64,000 nt of DNA, taken from assembly GCA_003952965.2 (NCBI GenBank), contig CM025850.1:24410936-24474935 (forward strand), written 5' to 3'. How positions within the stretch are numbered: the stretch's first letter is position 1; each line of letters starts with the position of its first letter. Below the pieces are notes generated by a model, which was given only the letters and a program-made list of their open reading frames with translations, was not told the DNA's origin and ran no database searches. A program made the position numbers and the translations under genes. This document shows positions 45,700 through 56,170 of this stretch, one piece after another. The stretch comes from Morella rubra (taxonomy: Eukaryota; Streptophyta; Magnoliopsida; Fagales; Myricaceae).

Positions 45700-46700
45700 T
45701 GCAGAACCATTTCGACCTTGACTACACCGTCAGGAGGACGTGAGGATGGTGGTCGAGACTATGATGACGGCACGTCGAACGCACCGCAACCGAATGCATG
45801 CGTATTTCAAAAAGTTCCGAGTAAAGAGGCGGCATTGCTGAAGCCCCACCCTGATACCACAGAAGAACAGTGGAAGGAGTTATGCGATCTGTTCACCAGC
45901 GAAGCATTTATGGTACGTGATTACAAAAACCCGTTGCTTAAATATTACATTCTTTTATATTTAATTACTTAAAATATCGCAGAAACGAAGCGAGCAAAAT
46001 AAGAAGAATAGATCAAAGTTGACTGTGAACCATGCTGTCGGTTCACGCTCGTTCCAGCGCACTCGAGCTTGTGGTAAGTTAAGTACTAAATTATGAATTT
46101 TATTGATATTGTCTGTCAATAATTTTATGCTATTTCTATGTCAAAAAATCTCAACAGCAGGAAATCAATCCAGTAAAGTTGTATAAGAAGAATTATACAA
46201 ACAAAGATGGTATTTGACCTCGGAAGGAGCGAGAGAAATTTATATAAGTCGCTTTCATTTTAATCTACTTTAAAGATTTGTATAGTTTATCTACTTTAAT
46301 GTTTCTGGTAATTATTATCATTTTTCAAGAACGGATGGATGCCTTCCAGCGTCAGTGTGATTTAGAAGGGAAGACTTACACCGAAATTAAAGTATATTCC
46401 GAGATATTAGGCTAGAATTCGGGCTATGTTCGGGGATTAGGACTCACGGTTAAGCATGCGCTTTCATAAATTTTAACTACACAGTCTTCTGATCAACAGC
46501 ACCAGCTTGCAAAGGTAAGGGATGAGATAGAAGGCGATGAGAGCTACTAGAGAAAAAGACTTGCAAGAATTTGCGAAGAAGCAAGCTGAGATGGAGGCCA
46601 CGCTGTGGGACCACTATGAGAAGCAGCAGGAGCGCATCAGTAGGAGCAGGAGGAGAGCATGAAAAAGGTCCAAGAGCGCAGGCGAGTGGAGCACGAGGAG
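45700..46700 (+). pseudogene. CACTA TnpA-like protein (Transposase_24), second relic
   Basis: Exons can be followed by eye: 45700-45912 encodes LLKPHPDTTEEQWKELCDLF and TSEAFM, followed by a GTACGT donor; 45982-46072 encodes RSEQNKKNRSKLTVNHAVGS and RSFQRTRACG, then GTAAGT; about 46160-46250 encodes SSKVV and a short block; 46328-46700 encodes ERMDAFQRQCDLEGKTYTEI followed by a charged coiled-coil-like tail with several stops. The W--LCD, N(K)NRSKL and H-GSRSF motifs define the Transposase_24 family and match the relic at 120-1160. It is cut off near 46700 by gypsy sequence. Confidence 0.78.
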
Positions 46701-47254
46701 CGCATGCAAAACCTATCTACACTCAAGAACATCATTAAACAACACGTTCATACGCTCAAATTGTTGTTGTATAGCTTGTATCATGAGCGGTCCTCCTTCG
46801 TTGTTTGATGCTTCGGCCTTGGAAGATATTTTTATTTTTTTTTTAAACTATAGAAATAAAAGAATGTTAGAAATAATTTCTCACACACTCGCTTATGTGT
46901 CTGCACTCAAATATGGTCACTCCACTCGTGTTTGCACTCTTTTCGCTTTTTCCCTATAATATTCTCACCCACTATTGCCTTTTACCGATCTTGTTTCCCT
47001 TATAAGTTCTTTAAGAACTAGTTGAACTCAACCAAGGAACACCTTGTATTATCCCAACTAGCAACAGATCCAAGAAGAATAGAGAATAAAAGTGACACGG
47101 ATATTACGGGCTTCGTGAGAGGAAAACCGATCAAGAAACAAAATGCCAAGTCTATAAATAATCCTAGCTGTAACTTTTTTTTTTTTACAGATAAAGAAAC
47201 AACAAAACCCAACAACAGAATTAAAACAAGAATGAATGATATGATTTGAAACCT
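46700..47254 (-). pseudogene. Gypsy leader and gag start of the leftmost unit
   Basis: On the minus strand, 47254-46820 is the untranslated leader, and 46800-46700 matches the gag start at 52190-52090 (IQAIQQQFE, then MNV). It breaks off where the CACTA relic begins, so this unit kept only its first part. Confidence 0.75.
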
Positions 47255-47270
47255 GAGCTCTGATACCAAA
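47255..47270 (-). other. Primer-binding site (tRNA-iMet type), left
   Basis: The minus strand reads TTTGGTATCAGAGCTC directly after the LTR end ...GGTTCACATCA. TGGTATCAGAGC is the standard plant retrotransposon primer site complementary to initiator tRNA-Met. Confidence 0.85.
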
Positions 47271-47762
47271 TGATGTGAACCCGCAGGATTGAAACCCCTT
47301 GAACCCACGAACAATTTGACCAAAGACCCAAGAACACTACAAATCAAGCCAATGAACAAATCTTGACCCGTTGAATCTTGTTCCATGAACCAAGACTATA
47401 GTTATAATCTTGATCTGTTGAAATCTTGCTTCAAGAACAAGATTCAAGTTAGAACGCCACAAGGAAAAATCCATGATAAGTTCTTTAGTTCACTCAAGAA
47501 CTAGAAGAGAAATTCTCTTAGAGAAAATTATACTTAACTTTTTTTATGATCAAAACAATACATAGAAGCTCCTAAATATTGTAGGAGGTCTGAACGAGCC
47601 CCTTATTTCTAAGCAATGTAGGACAACATGGACTAGCCTAAGTGAACAGTACCGTGAACAGTACCGCGTGAACAGTAACCCCAAAACTAAAAACTAACTC
47701 TCAACAAGCCCAACAAATTAAATAAGCCCAAAATATGAAGACTAAACATTAGGTCTAGAACA
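47271..47762 (-). repeat. Gypsy LTR, left (492 bp)
   Basis: The LTR starts TGTTCTAGACCTAATG and ends GGGTTCACATCA on the minus strand. Upstream of the start is a purine-rich tract, ACAGAGGGAGG, that fits a polypurine tract; downstream is the primer-binding site. It is clearly homologous to 52932-53445. Confidence 0.85.
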
Positions 47763-48500
47763 TTAGGCTGTGCCTCCCTCTGTAGCTTGTATCATAGGAA
47801 GTAGGATTGGTTCTTCTTCTTGTGATCCCATCTTGAATAGGTGGAGTCTTGTAAAGTAAATTGGCATACTCGGTCAAGTAGATTGCACCAATCCTTGCAT
47901 AGTTTTCTTAATCTTCTTTGCTCTTGATCTTGTGATTGGTCTGGAACTTGCAATGGATCTCTAGGACTCTGTCCACATGGATTCAATTCATAGGAGAAAG
48001 GTCAGAAACATCAGGAAGATTGATTTTACAAGCATTGTCACTAGAACTTGGAAAGGTCAAGGGTGCAATTTAGTTTTTCTATGGGCATATGCACCCAAAC
48101 CCAATCTCCTGGTTCGATGACGCATCTTCTTTATTTGGGCGTTCACTCAGGTCGTACGAAGTGCAAAGGGTCATCCAAGCTGCTATCAAGCCATCCAAAG
48201 TAGGTAAAGACAATCTAGATTTGGCCTGCCTACAAGGTAGACAGCGGTTTGTCGTAGCAACAACACTTGCTTTCCAGCATCATCAGAATACTTACACCAT
48301 AGAGTCGTACTATCTCTCGAAAGAGCCAAATATAAGTGTATCATTTTACTAATCATAGAATCCTAAAGTCTGTCCTATACTCTGAAAGTGACTCCATCAA
48401 GCCACCTCCATGTGCTTCATGCGTCACAAACAACTCATGCATAGAACTATTAGGCACACAAAGTTTATTTTCTCAAAACAAGTACCCATCAAGTCTATAG
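47763..48500 (-). pseudogene. Gypsy integrase remnant and pol C-terminus
   Basis: From 48480 the minus strand reads LCVPNSSMHELF and EAHGGGLM, the HHCC-side start of integrase; it soon loses similarity, and the catalytic core is deleted. Near 48100 DWVWVHMP and then INLPDVSDLSP mark the integrase C-terminal part, followed by GQSPRDPLQVP and the basic ITRSRAKKIKEAMQG-type tail in a shifted frame. The tail ends near 47770 next to the polypurine tract and LTR. The missing core makes integration by this copy impossible. Confidence 0.75.
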
Positions 48501-48503
48501 AAC

Positions 48504-48923
48504 TTACCGAACGCTGCTTCTCACATGCTTCGTACACACTAACAAAGTCATCATCAGTGGCATACAATTTTTAATATACTCAAATCCCAATAACTTTGCA
48601 TTTAAAGTAGAGATAAGGGCATACCTTCTTGATAATGCATTAGCCACAACATTGTCCTTACCTTGTTTGTATTTGATTACATAAGGGAAGGTCTCAATGA
48701 ATTCCATCCATCTAGCATGCCTTTTGTTCAATTTACCTTGTTCTTTCAAGTGCTTCAAGGACTCATGGTCGTATGTATGACAAATTCTTTCAGCCACAGG
48801 TAATGTTGCCAAGTCTCCAATGCTCTTCACCAATGCATAAAGCTCCTTGTCATATGTTGGGTAGTTCAAAGCTGCTCCATTTAGCTTTTCACTGAAATAG
48901 GCTATGGGCCGCTTCTGCATCAA
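48504..48923 (-). pseudogene. Gypsy RNase H domain
   Basis: A 139-codon frame reads [33 protein letters not shown], then [20 protein letters not shown] and [17 protein letters not shown]. These are the conserved blocks of Ty3/gypsy RNase H. The core region between ALVKSIG and HTYDHESL is altered (the expected TWQHYL block is not recognisable). The connection to reverse transcriptase is broken by stops at 48930-49270. Confidence 0.88.
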
Positions 48924-48929
48924 AACAAA

Positions 48930-49810
48930 TTCCTATTCTTGAAGCATCACACTTAATCTCAAAAGTTTTAGAAAAATCAGGTAATGCTAAGACAAGAGCA
49001 CTACATAACCTTTCTTTAATCTCACTAAATGCGCGATCTTGTTCACTACCCATTTAAAACCCACGGATTTTTTAACAACTTCAGTGAGCAGGTGTGGCTA
49101 GTGTACTGAAATATTTGACAAAGCGTCAATAAAAACTAGCCAAACTATGAAAACTTCTTACCTCCGAGATTGACTTGGGTGTGGGTCATTCCTTGATAGC
49201 CTTCACATTTTCCTCATCCAGCTCAATTCCTTTTGTGTTAACAACATAGCCAAGAAACACAACTTTTTCCAATCAAAAGAAACACTTCTTTAAATTGGCA
49301 TATAACTTTTCTTTTCTCAAAACATCAAGTACACAATGCAAATGCTCTATATGCTCATCTAATCTCTTGCTATACCCCAAGATATCATCAAAATAAACAA
49401 CAACAAATCTACCTATAAACGCACGCAATGCGTGATTCATTAACCTCATGAATGTACTAGGTGCATTACTTAGACCAAAAGGCATTACCAATCACTCGTA
49501 CAATCCATAATTAGTTTTAAAGGCAATCTTCCATTCATCACCCTCTCTCATCCTAATATGATGATACCCACTTTTCAAATCAATTTTTGTGAATATACAT
49601 GACCTATGCAGTTCATCCAACATGTCATCTAACCTAGGAATAGGATGTCTATACTTTACCGTTTGTTGATAGCCCTGCAATCAACACACATTTGCCAAGT
49701 TCCATCCTTCTTAGGACAAGCAATACTAGTACCACGCACGACTCATGCTCTCTCTCACGTGTCCTTTGGCCATCAACTCCTCAACTTGCCTTTGTAGTTC
49801 CTTTGTCTCC
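48930..49810 (-). pseudogene. Gypsy reverse transcriptase
   Basis: On the minus strand, 49690-49492 encodes [17 protein letters not shown] and [20 protein letters not shown]; a stop (TGA in place of the usual Trp) precedes [19 protein letters not shown] and [10 protein letters not shown], the catalytic YxDD box, then [15 protein letters not shown]. 49260-48930 continues with KVVFLGYVV-like and KPSF-like connection sequence containing stops. All catalytic motifs are recognisable, but the frame is broken several times. Confidence 0.9.
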
Positions 49811-49819
49811 TCCGGATTA

Positions 49820-50600
49820 CTCTATAGGCTGGACGATTAGGATTGACGCTCCTGGCACAAAATCAATTTGATGCTCTATTCCCCTATAGGTGGCAATCCA
49901 CTAGGCATTTCATCATATTCCTGTAGGCCACATGCCTCTTTGTACAAAAGTACAAACAAGGCTGAATACTCTTGATCACTCGCTTAGCATAAAAACTCAT
50001 TTAACTTCTCTCTTTTTCTTCACGGAACTCTCGGTCTCACAAGTGACTCTTTTTCTCTTTTCACGAGTCTTGCAATGGTCTTATTTCTCAACTATGTTCG
50101 TCCTTTAAATTGTACTTCCTCTTTCCTAACCGGACAATAGGGCTGGACAGCTCCTAGCACAAAATCAATTTGATGCTACTATTCATGCCCTAATAGGTGG
50201 CATTATCCACTGGGGCACTTTTCGACGGAAACACGTCTTCATATTCCTGCAACAAAGAACAACAACACTAGGCAAAGATTTGTCAAATTCGTTAGTATTA
50301 AAACATGCCTCTTGTACAAAAGTACAAACATAGGCAGGTTTGTATAAAAAACACTCTTGACATCACTCGGCTTAGCATAAAAACTCATTTGTTTTTAAGT
50401 TCTTCTCTCTTTTTCTTCACTCTCTCTTTTCTTTTCACTTTCTTTTTTCTCTCCACTCTCCTTTTTCTTTTCACTCTTTTTTTTTATCTCTCGGTCTCAC
50501 AAGTGTTTTTCAACTCATTTTCTCTTTTCAATTTAATCTGATCTTTATACACTTGTCTTGGAGTCAAGGGAACAAGAGTAATGGTCTTATTGTCTTTTAC
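49820..50600. repeat. Abridged direct duplication inside gypsy pol
   Basis: 49835-50080 and 50150-50600 share, in order, GCACAAAATCAATTTGATGCT, TAGGTGGCA, CATATTCCTG, ACATGCCTCTTGTACAAAAG with TACAAACA, CACTCTTGA, TTAGCATAAAAACTCATTT, TTCTCTCTTTTTCTTCAC, CTCTCGGTCTCACAAGTG and ATGGTCTTATT. The left copy lacks many intervening pieces (such as the GACGGAAACACGTC segment and the long CT-rich run near 50430). Confidence 0.8.
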
Positions 50601-51112
50601 GAATGAATGTCTTTTGTTGAACCCGTCATGAGTAACCTTCTGTCAAATTGCCACGGCCTACCCAATAGTATGTGACCCGCGTGCATGAGAACAACATCAC
50701 AAAGTACTTCATCCTGATACTTTCCAATTAAGAAAGAAACTAACACATGCTTGTTTACCTTAACCTCCCCACAATCATTCAACCACTGCAACTTATACAG
50801 TTGATGATGTTTCAAGAGAGGTAAATCCAACTTTTCAACTAAAGTAGTGCTAGCCACATTAGTACAACTTCCCCTATCAATAATCATACTACATACCTTG
50901 TTATTAATGTGGCATCTAGTATGAAAAATGTTCTCCCTTTGTTGTTTCATGTCATTCTCTTTGACTTGGACACTTAAGGCACGTCTAGCCACAAGTGACT
51001 TAGCCTCTACCGAATACTCCACATCATCATCACAAGCGGTCTCAGGTGGTGGCATTTGTTCATCCTCACTTTCACTTTTAGTTTCCACCTCTCCATCAAC
51101 ACGTACAATCAT
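50597..51112 (-). pseudogene. Gypsy aspartic protease region of pol
   Basis: A 171-codon open frame starts with an acidic linker (DGEVETKSESEDEQ), then NIFHTRCHINNKVCSMIIDR followed by GSCTNVAS, KLQWLNDCGEVKV and DEVLCDVVLMHAGHILLGRP WQ. The catalytic D-S/T-G of retroviral-type aspartic proteases is here DRG, so the active-site triad is changed (Ser to Arg). The later hydrophobic-hydrophobic-GR motif (ILLGRP) is intact. The zinc knuckle of Gag lies just upstream at 51172-51125. Confidence 0.88.
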
Positions 51113-51124
51113 GGTCCTCTTATT

Positions 51125-52190
51125 TGGACATTGTGAAGCTATGTGACCTACTCTGAAACAACAGAAACATTTAATATCACGATTACGAGTCTGAGGTTGG
51201 GTTTTACCTTTGGTGGCATTGGAAACTTTATCTCTGCTTTTGGGTGGTTCAGTTTTGGACTTGACAACAGCTCCTTCGACTTTCTTCTAATTGGACCTCT
51301 ATGACATAGAGGAGCTCGGACTTTGAAGTGAACAAGTTCCTTTTCTTTTAAGCTGTTGTTCCACCTTCATTGCCATATACACCATGTCCTCCAACAATAC
51401 ATAGTGTTCTAGCTCTACCACGTTGGCAATGTCCCAGTTTAGCTCATTCAAAAATCTCGCCATGGTAGCTTCTCTATCTTCTTCGACGTTAGCCCGAATC
51501 ATGGCTATCTCCATCTCTTTGTAATAATCATCCACGCTCCTATAACTTGAGTAAGGCTTTGTAATTTTTGATACAAGTCCCTGTAGTAGTGACTTGGAAC
51601 AAATTGCCTCCTCATGATGGCCTTCATCTCCTCCCATGTCTCAATAGGCCTCTCATGGTTCCTCTTTTTGCTCATGACAAGTTGATCCAACCATATAATA
51701 GCATAATCAGTAAATTCAATGACGGCGAGTTTTACCTTTTTCACTGACGGCGAGTTATGGCACTCAAAAATCAATTCGACCTTATTCTCTCATTCCAAGT
51801 ATGCTTCGGGATCATTCTTCCCTTGGAATGATGAAATCTCCATCTTGATGCTTCCTAAATTTCTGTCAACTCCATCTCGCCATCTTGGATCTCATCGGAA
51901 ACCTATACCATGCCTTCCTCCTTTTGGCACATCCCTGCCATCATCGTTTAAAGAACCTTGATCCTCTTCATCTCTAGACTCAACCTCTTGGTCGTCATCA
52001 GAAGCACCCACGCACACATGCTTGTCTTGCCTTTTTTGGTTTCGAGCTTCTCGCCAAGTAACAATAACAGCGTTTTGCCTATCCATCTGATCCTAAATAT
52101 CATTAAACATCACATTCATATGCTCAAATTGTTGTTGTATAGCCTGTATCATGAGCGGTTCTCCTTCGTTGTTTGATGCTTCAGCCCTGG
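51125..52190 (-). pseudogene. Gypsy gag with CCHC zinc knuckle
   Basis: Starts near 52190 with MIQAIQQQFEHMNVMFNDI. It continues with the charged NQKRQDKHVC region, [25 protein letters not shown] (in a frame with TGA near 51790), [39 protein letters not shown] and FLNELNWDIANVVELEHY, the retrotransposon capsid domain. The nucleocapsid part at 51172-51125 reads CFCCFRVGHIASQC, a complete CX2CX4HX4C knuckle. Several stops and a frameshift near 51540 separate the parts. Confidence 0.88.
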
Positions 52191-52909
52191 AAGACTTTTT
52201 TAAAAAATAGAAAAAATAAAAATGACGAAAATTTTTCTCACTTGCCTTTTGGCGGGTCACTTCAATTGTGTTTGCACTCTTTTGGATTTTCCCGTTAATG
52301 TTCATCATCCCCTCTTGCCTTCATTACCACTATTGTTTCCCTTCTAAATTCTTTAAGAACTAGTTGTAACTCAACCAAGGAACACATTTTCATTATCTCC
52401 AAATAATATACAAGATCCAAGCAAATCAGCAATGTTTTAGAAGCACTGGTAAATTAAATGGTGCTTGTGAATATTGGTATGCCTTCATCATGTTTAAACA
52501 GGATTCAATGAAATCCTAGCTCCAATGATTGTTTTTGATGCTTTTTTATATAGATAAAGTTAGAAATAATTTCTCACACACTCCCTTACTGTTTGCACTC
52601 AAATATGGTCAACACTCTTTTGGCTTTTTTAATATTCTCAACCACTCTTGTTTCCCTTATAAATTCTTTAAGAACTAGTTGAACTCAACCAAGGAACACA
52701 TTGTATTATCCCAACTAGCAACAGATCCAAGAAGCAATAGGGAATAAAAGTGACACAGAAATTATGGGCTTTGTGAGAGGCAAACCGATCAAGAAACAAA
52801 ATACCAAAGTCCAATGAAATCCTAGCTGCAACTTTTTTTTTTTTTTTATAGATAAAGAAACAACAAAACTCAACAACAGAATTAAAACAAGAATGAATGA
52901 TATGATTTG
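52191..52909 (-). other. Gypsy untranslated leader
   Basis: The interval between primer-binding site and gag; homologous to 46820-47254 but with a roughly 260-bp insertion (about 52300-52560) relative to it that partly repeats local motifs (GAACTAGTTG-AACTCAACCAAGGAACACA occurs at about 52359 and again at 52674). Confidence 0.7.
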
Positions 52910-52913
52910 AAAC

Positions 52914-52931
52914 CTGAGCTCTGATACCAAA
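52914..52931 (-). other. Primer-binding site (tRNA-iMet type), right
   Basis: The same TTTGGTATCAGAGCTC sequence directly beside the LTR end as in the left copy. Confidence 0.85.
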
Positions 52932-53445
52932 TGATGTGAACCCACAGGATTTAAACCCCTTAAACCCACAAACAATTTGACTAAAGACCCAAGAATACCA
53001 CAAATCAAGCCAAGGAACAAATCTTGACCTGTTGAAATCTTGTTCCAAGAACCAAGATTATAGTTATAATCTTGACCTGTTGAAATCTTGCTTCAAGAAC
53101 CAAGATTGAAGTTAGAACGCCACAAGGAAGAATCATTGATAAGTTCTTTAATTTACTCAAGAACTAGAAGAGAAACTCTCTCTAAGAAAAAATTATACTT
53201 AACTTTTTTAATGATCAAAACAATATATGGAAGCTCATAAATATAGGAGGAGGTTTGAACAAGCCCCTTATTGCTATGCAATGTGGGACAACATGGACTA
53301 GCCCCTAAGTGAACAGTACTACGTGAACAATAACCCCAAAACCCTTAAACTAAAACTATCTCCATAATTTAAAAACAATAACCCAACAAATTAAATAAGC
53401 CCAACAAGCCCACAAATATGAAGCCTAAACATTAGGTCTAGAACA
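52932..53445 (-). repeat. Gypsy LTR, right (514 bp)
   Basis: The limits TGTTCTAGACCTAATG and GGGTTCACATCA agree with those of the left LTR. Differences are scattered substitutions and small indels, showing considerable age. Confidence 0.85.
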
Positions 53446-53690
53446 TTAGGCTGTACCTCCCTCTGTAGCTTGTATCACATAAAGTAGGATTGGTTCTTCT
53501 TCTTGTGATCCCATCTTGAACGGTGGAGACTTGTACAGTAAATTGGCATACTCGATCCAAGAAGATTGCACTAATCCTTACATAACTTCCTTAATCTTCT
53601 TTGCTCTTGATCTTGTGATTGGCTCATCTAGAACTTGCAATGGATCTCTGGGACTTGTACACCTTGGTGCCCATCATTAACTAACATGAG
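53446..53690 (-). pseudogene. Gypsy pol C-terminal tail of a third unit
   Basis: Upstream of the right LTR the minus strand reads GATGGGCACCAAGGTG, then DPLQV-like and basic RSRAKKIKEVM-like codons with a TAA, then a purine-rich tract ACAGAGGGAGG. A 5' LTR would normally be preceded by host DNA; here it is preceded by the end of another unit's pol. Confidence 0.8.
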
Positions 53691-53948
53691 TCACCGGGGT
53701 CAATATCATTAAAGTGACATCTTCCCTTTCATGCACTACAATACTAGCAAATCACTTAATTATGATCCATAATGAGAAATATCAATGAAGTCTCAATAAT
53801 GTCTTTGGCAAAAGACAGTTCTTGTTATCAGTAATCCATCTCCATAATACGTAATTGGTGGTATACAAAAAATAGAAACACAATCAATGAGATCTCTAGA
53901 AATGTCTTAGAGTGAAAACATAAAGATCCAAAACATACCTCAAAGATA

Positions 53949-54300
53949 TTACCAAAGACCCATAAGATCAAGTTGTTCCTTAAATGTCTTTGGTGGTAAT
54001 CCTTTAGTTAAAGGATCTGCAATCATGAGCTCAATCTTAATATGATCTTTTGACACTCTTTGTTTCTGAACTTCCTCTTTAACGGCTAAATATTTGAGCT
54101 CTGTGTGCTTAGCACATTTAGAATATTTCTCCTTGTTGGAGAAACTGACTGCTGCCAAATTGTCACAATACAGCCTCAGAGACCTAGTAATACTATCGAC
54201 AATTTCAATTCCTAAGATAAAATTCTGCAGCCAAAAAGCATGCCACAAATTCAACTTCCATAGTAGATGTTGCTACGATAGTCTGTTTGGCACTTTTCCA
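53949..54300 (-). pseudogene. Copia RNase H C-terminal half
   Basis: The frame reads LRLYCDNLAAVSFSNKEKYS, AKHTELKYLAVKEEVQKQRV and MIADPLTKGLPPKTFKE, the closing blocks of copia RNase H (CDN-A, KHI/TELKY, ADPLTKGL). The N-terminal half lies in the overlapping frame just upstream. Confidence 0.9.
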
Positions 54301-55500
54301 TGATATTACTCCTCTAACTAATAAGAATATGTAACCAAGAGTTGATTTCTGACTGTCAACACAAACAATGAAATCTAAGTCGGAGTCGCCAATCACCTCC
54401 AAATGATCACACCTTTTATACGTGAGCATGTAGTGTCTTGTTCCTTTCAGGTACCTTAACAATTTCTTTGCAACTTTCCAATGCTCCATTCTGAGATTAC
54501 TTTGGTACCTCCTGAGAATACCAACTGCAAAACTAATGTCTGGTCTCGTACAAGTCCATGCATACATCAAGCTTCCAACAACATATGCATAAGGAATAGT
54601 TTTCATTTTCTTCTTTTTCAAAGCATTCTGTGAACAATAATGTTCACTTAATTTGTCTCCTTTATTAGTAGGAGAAGGAGTGGTTGTACAATCAGCCATA
54701 TTAAATCTTTCAAGAACTTTATCAATAAATCCCTTCTGAGCAACCCTACATTCCACATGATCTATTACAAAATATTTCAATTCCTTTCACATAGGTTGCC
54801 TCACCCATATCTTCATTTCAAAGTTCATTGAAAAAAATTTCTTGGTCTTATGCAGTAAACCAAGATCACTCGTGGCAAGCAATATATCATCAACATATAG
54901 AATCAAGAAAATAAACTTGGTCCCACTGACCTTGAGATATATACACCGATCAACGGTGTTTTCTTAAATCAAAGGACAAGATGATATCATTGAATTCAAG
55001 ATACCATTGTCTAGAGCTTGTTAAGTCTGTAAATTGACTTCTTTAATCAAGAAACCTTTAGACTGATACATGTAGACCTCTTCATCTAAATTCTCATTCA
55101 AAAAAGTGATTTTCACGTCCATCTGATGTAATTCTAAATTGAAATGAGCCACCAGACCCATTATGGTCCTAAGAGAGTCATTCTTCGATACAGGAGAGAA
55201 CATCTCTATGTAATTAACACCTCTTTTTTGAGTGAAACATTCCGCAACAAGTCTAGCTTTATATCGTTCGTTATTGCTATTACATTCACGTTTGGTCTTA
55301 AAACCTTCAGGAATTCAACGACATCCCAAACTTCATTTTGTTCCATAGATTTCAACTCATCATTTATAGTATTGATCCATTTTTCAGAATCACCATTTCA
55401 ATGGCTTGTGAAAACAAAACCGAATCTTTACTTGTCCCTAAATCATAATCAGATTCTTCCAAATATACCAAAATAATCATCTGAAATAGCTAATCTCCTT
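54205..55500 (-). pseudogene. Copia reverse transcriptase and RNase H start
   Basis: 55203-55021 reads HQMDVKITFLNENLDEEVYM (RT start); 54900 region has the LYVDDILL-type site in degraded form; 54780-54205 is a 191-codon open frame with GFIDKVLERFNMADCTT, MYAWTCTRPDISFAVGIL and LLRYLKGTRHYMLTYKRCD, then GDSDLDFIVCVDSQKSTLGY and WKSAKQTIVATSTMEVEFVA, which is RNase H with its first Asp (GDSD). The frame is broken between these segments. Confidence 0.88.
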
Positions 55501-56170
55501 TCTCTTTGATGTCTCCTTAATGTTATTTCTTATGATTATTCTGCAACCAGTTCATTGGTGATGATCTCATTATGGAGTAATTGATCTCCAAATTGTTATT
55601 CTACATTGTCATATTTGAAATTCAAATAACCAAGAGCAAGATAATTAAGCAGTATATATAATAAAAAAAAAGAGATAGAGTTAGAGAGATGACAATTTTA
55701 CTTGCCTAACCCCCAAGAACTTCTTAGGCTTCCTTCACTATGAGAATATGAATTGTGATATAGTGATCAACAAAGGTCTCAAAGAGTTGACAAGAGTGCT
55801 CTTAAATTGCCCACGAAGAAGGGTTTCTTCCAGGATATCACAGATCTCTCTTTATGTTACTTTCAAATTTTCAAATTTAGCTTCCAATGGGGGGATCTTG
55901 AGAGGTGACGACATTTGTCAAGGGAGGGAAGAGAGATTCACCATCACGGAAAAACAGTCTTAACAGTCAATCCTACTGATCAGCGGCTAATATTGCCGTC
56001 AAAGCAAGGATAGATTTCAACTCATCACCATTTTTCAAGTTGTTCTTTACTTGAAATCATAATTAGATAGAAATAGCGAAATGTTAACTGGTTCCTCATT
56101 ACTCCAAATTGTTGTCATATTTGAAAGTCTAAATTTTGGAAGGCAGTATATAAAGCATATATGAACACAT
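55350..56170. repeat. Abridged direct duplication in copia sequence with LTR fragment
   Basis: 55357-55660 and 56009-56165 share GATTTCAACTCATCA, CATTTTTCA, TTTACTTG, AAATCATAAT, AATAGC, AACTGGTTC-type, CTCATTA, CTCCAAATTGTT, TCATATTTGAAA and CAGTATATA in order; the right copy is about half as long. Between them, 55665-55985 contains an LTR-like piece (ACTTGCCTAACCCCCAAG, AGGCTTCCTTCACTAT, GAAGGGTTTCTTCC) related to the LTR at 56170-57221. Confidence 0.65.

Larger units (their letters stand above)
46700..53690 (-). mobile_element. Ty3/gypsy retrotransposon array, minus strand, head-to-tail units
   Basis: Read from right to left: a pol C-terminal tail (53690-53446), LTR (53445-52932), primer-binding site, leader, gag, zinc knuckle, protease, reverse transcriptase, RNase H, a shrunken integrase, another pol tail (about 48020-47763), LTR (47762-47271), primer-binding site, leader and the beginning of gag again (about 46700). 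Thus the central unit is a nearly complete element and each LTR is shared with part of a neighbouring unit. All genes carry stops and shifts. Confidence 0.85.
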
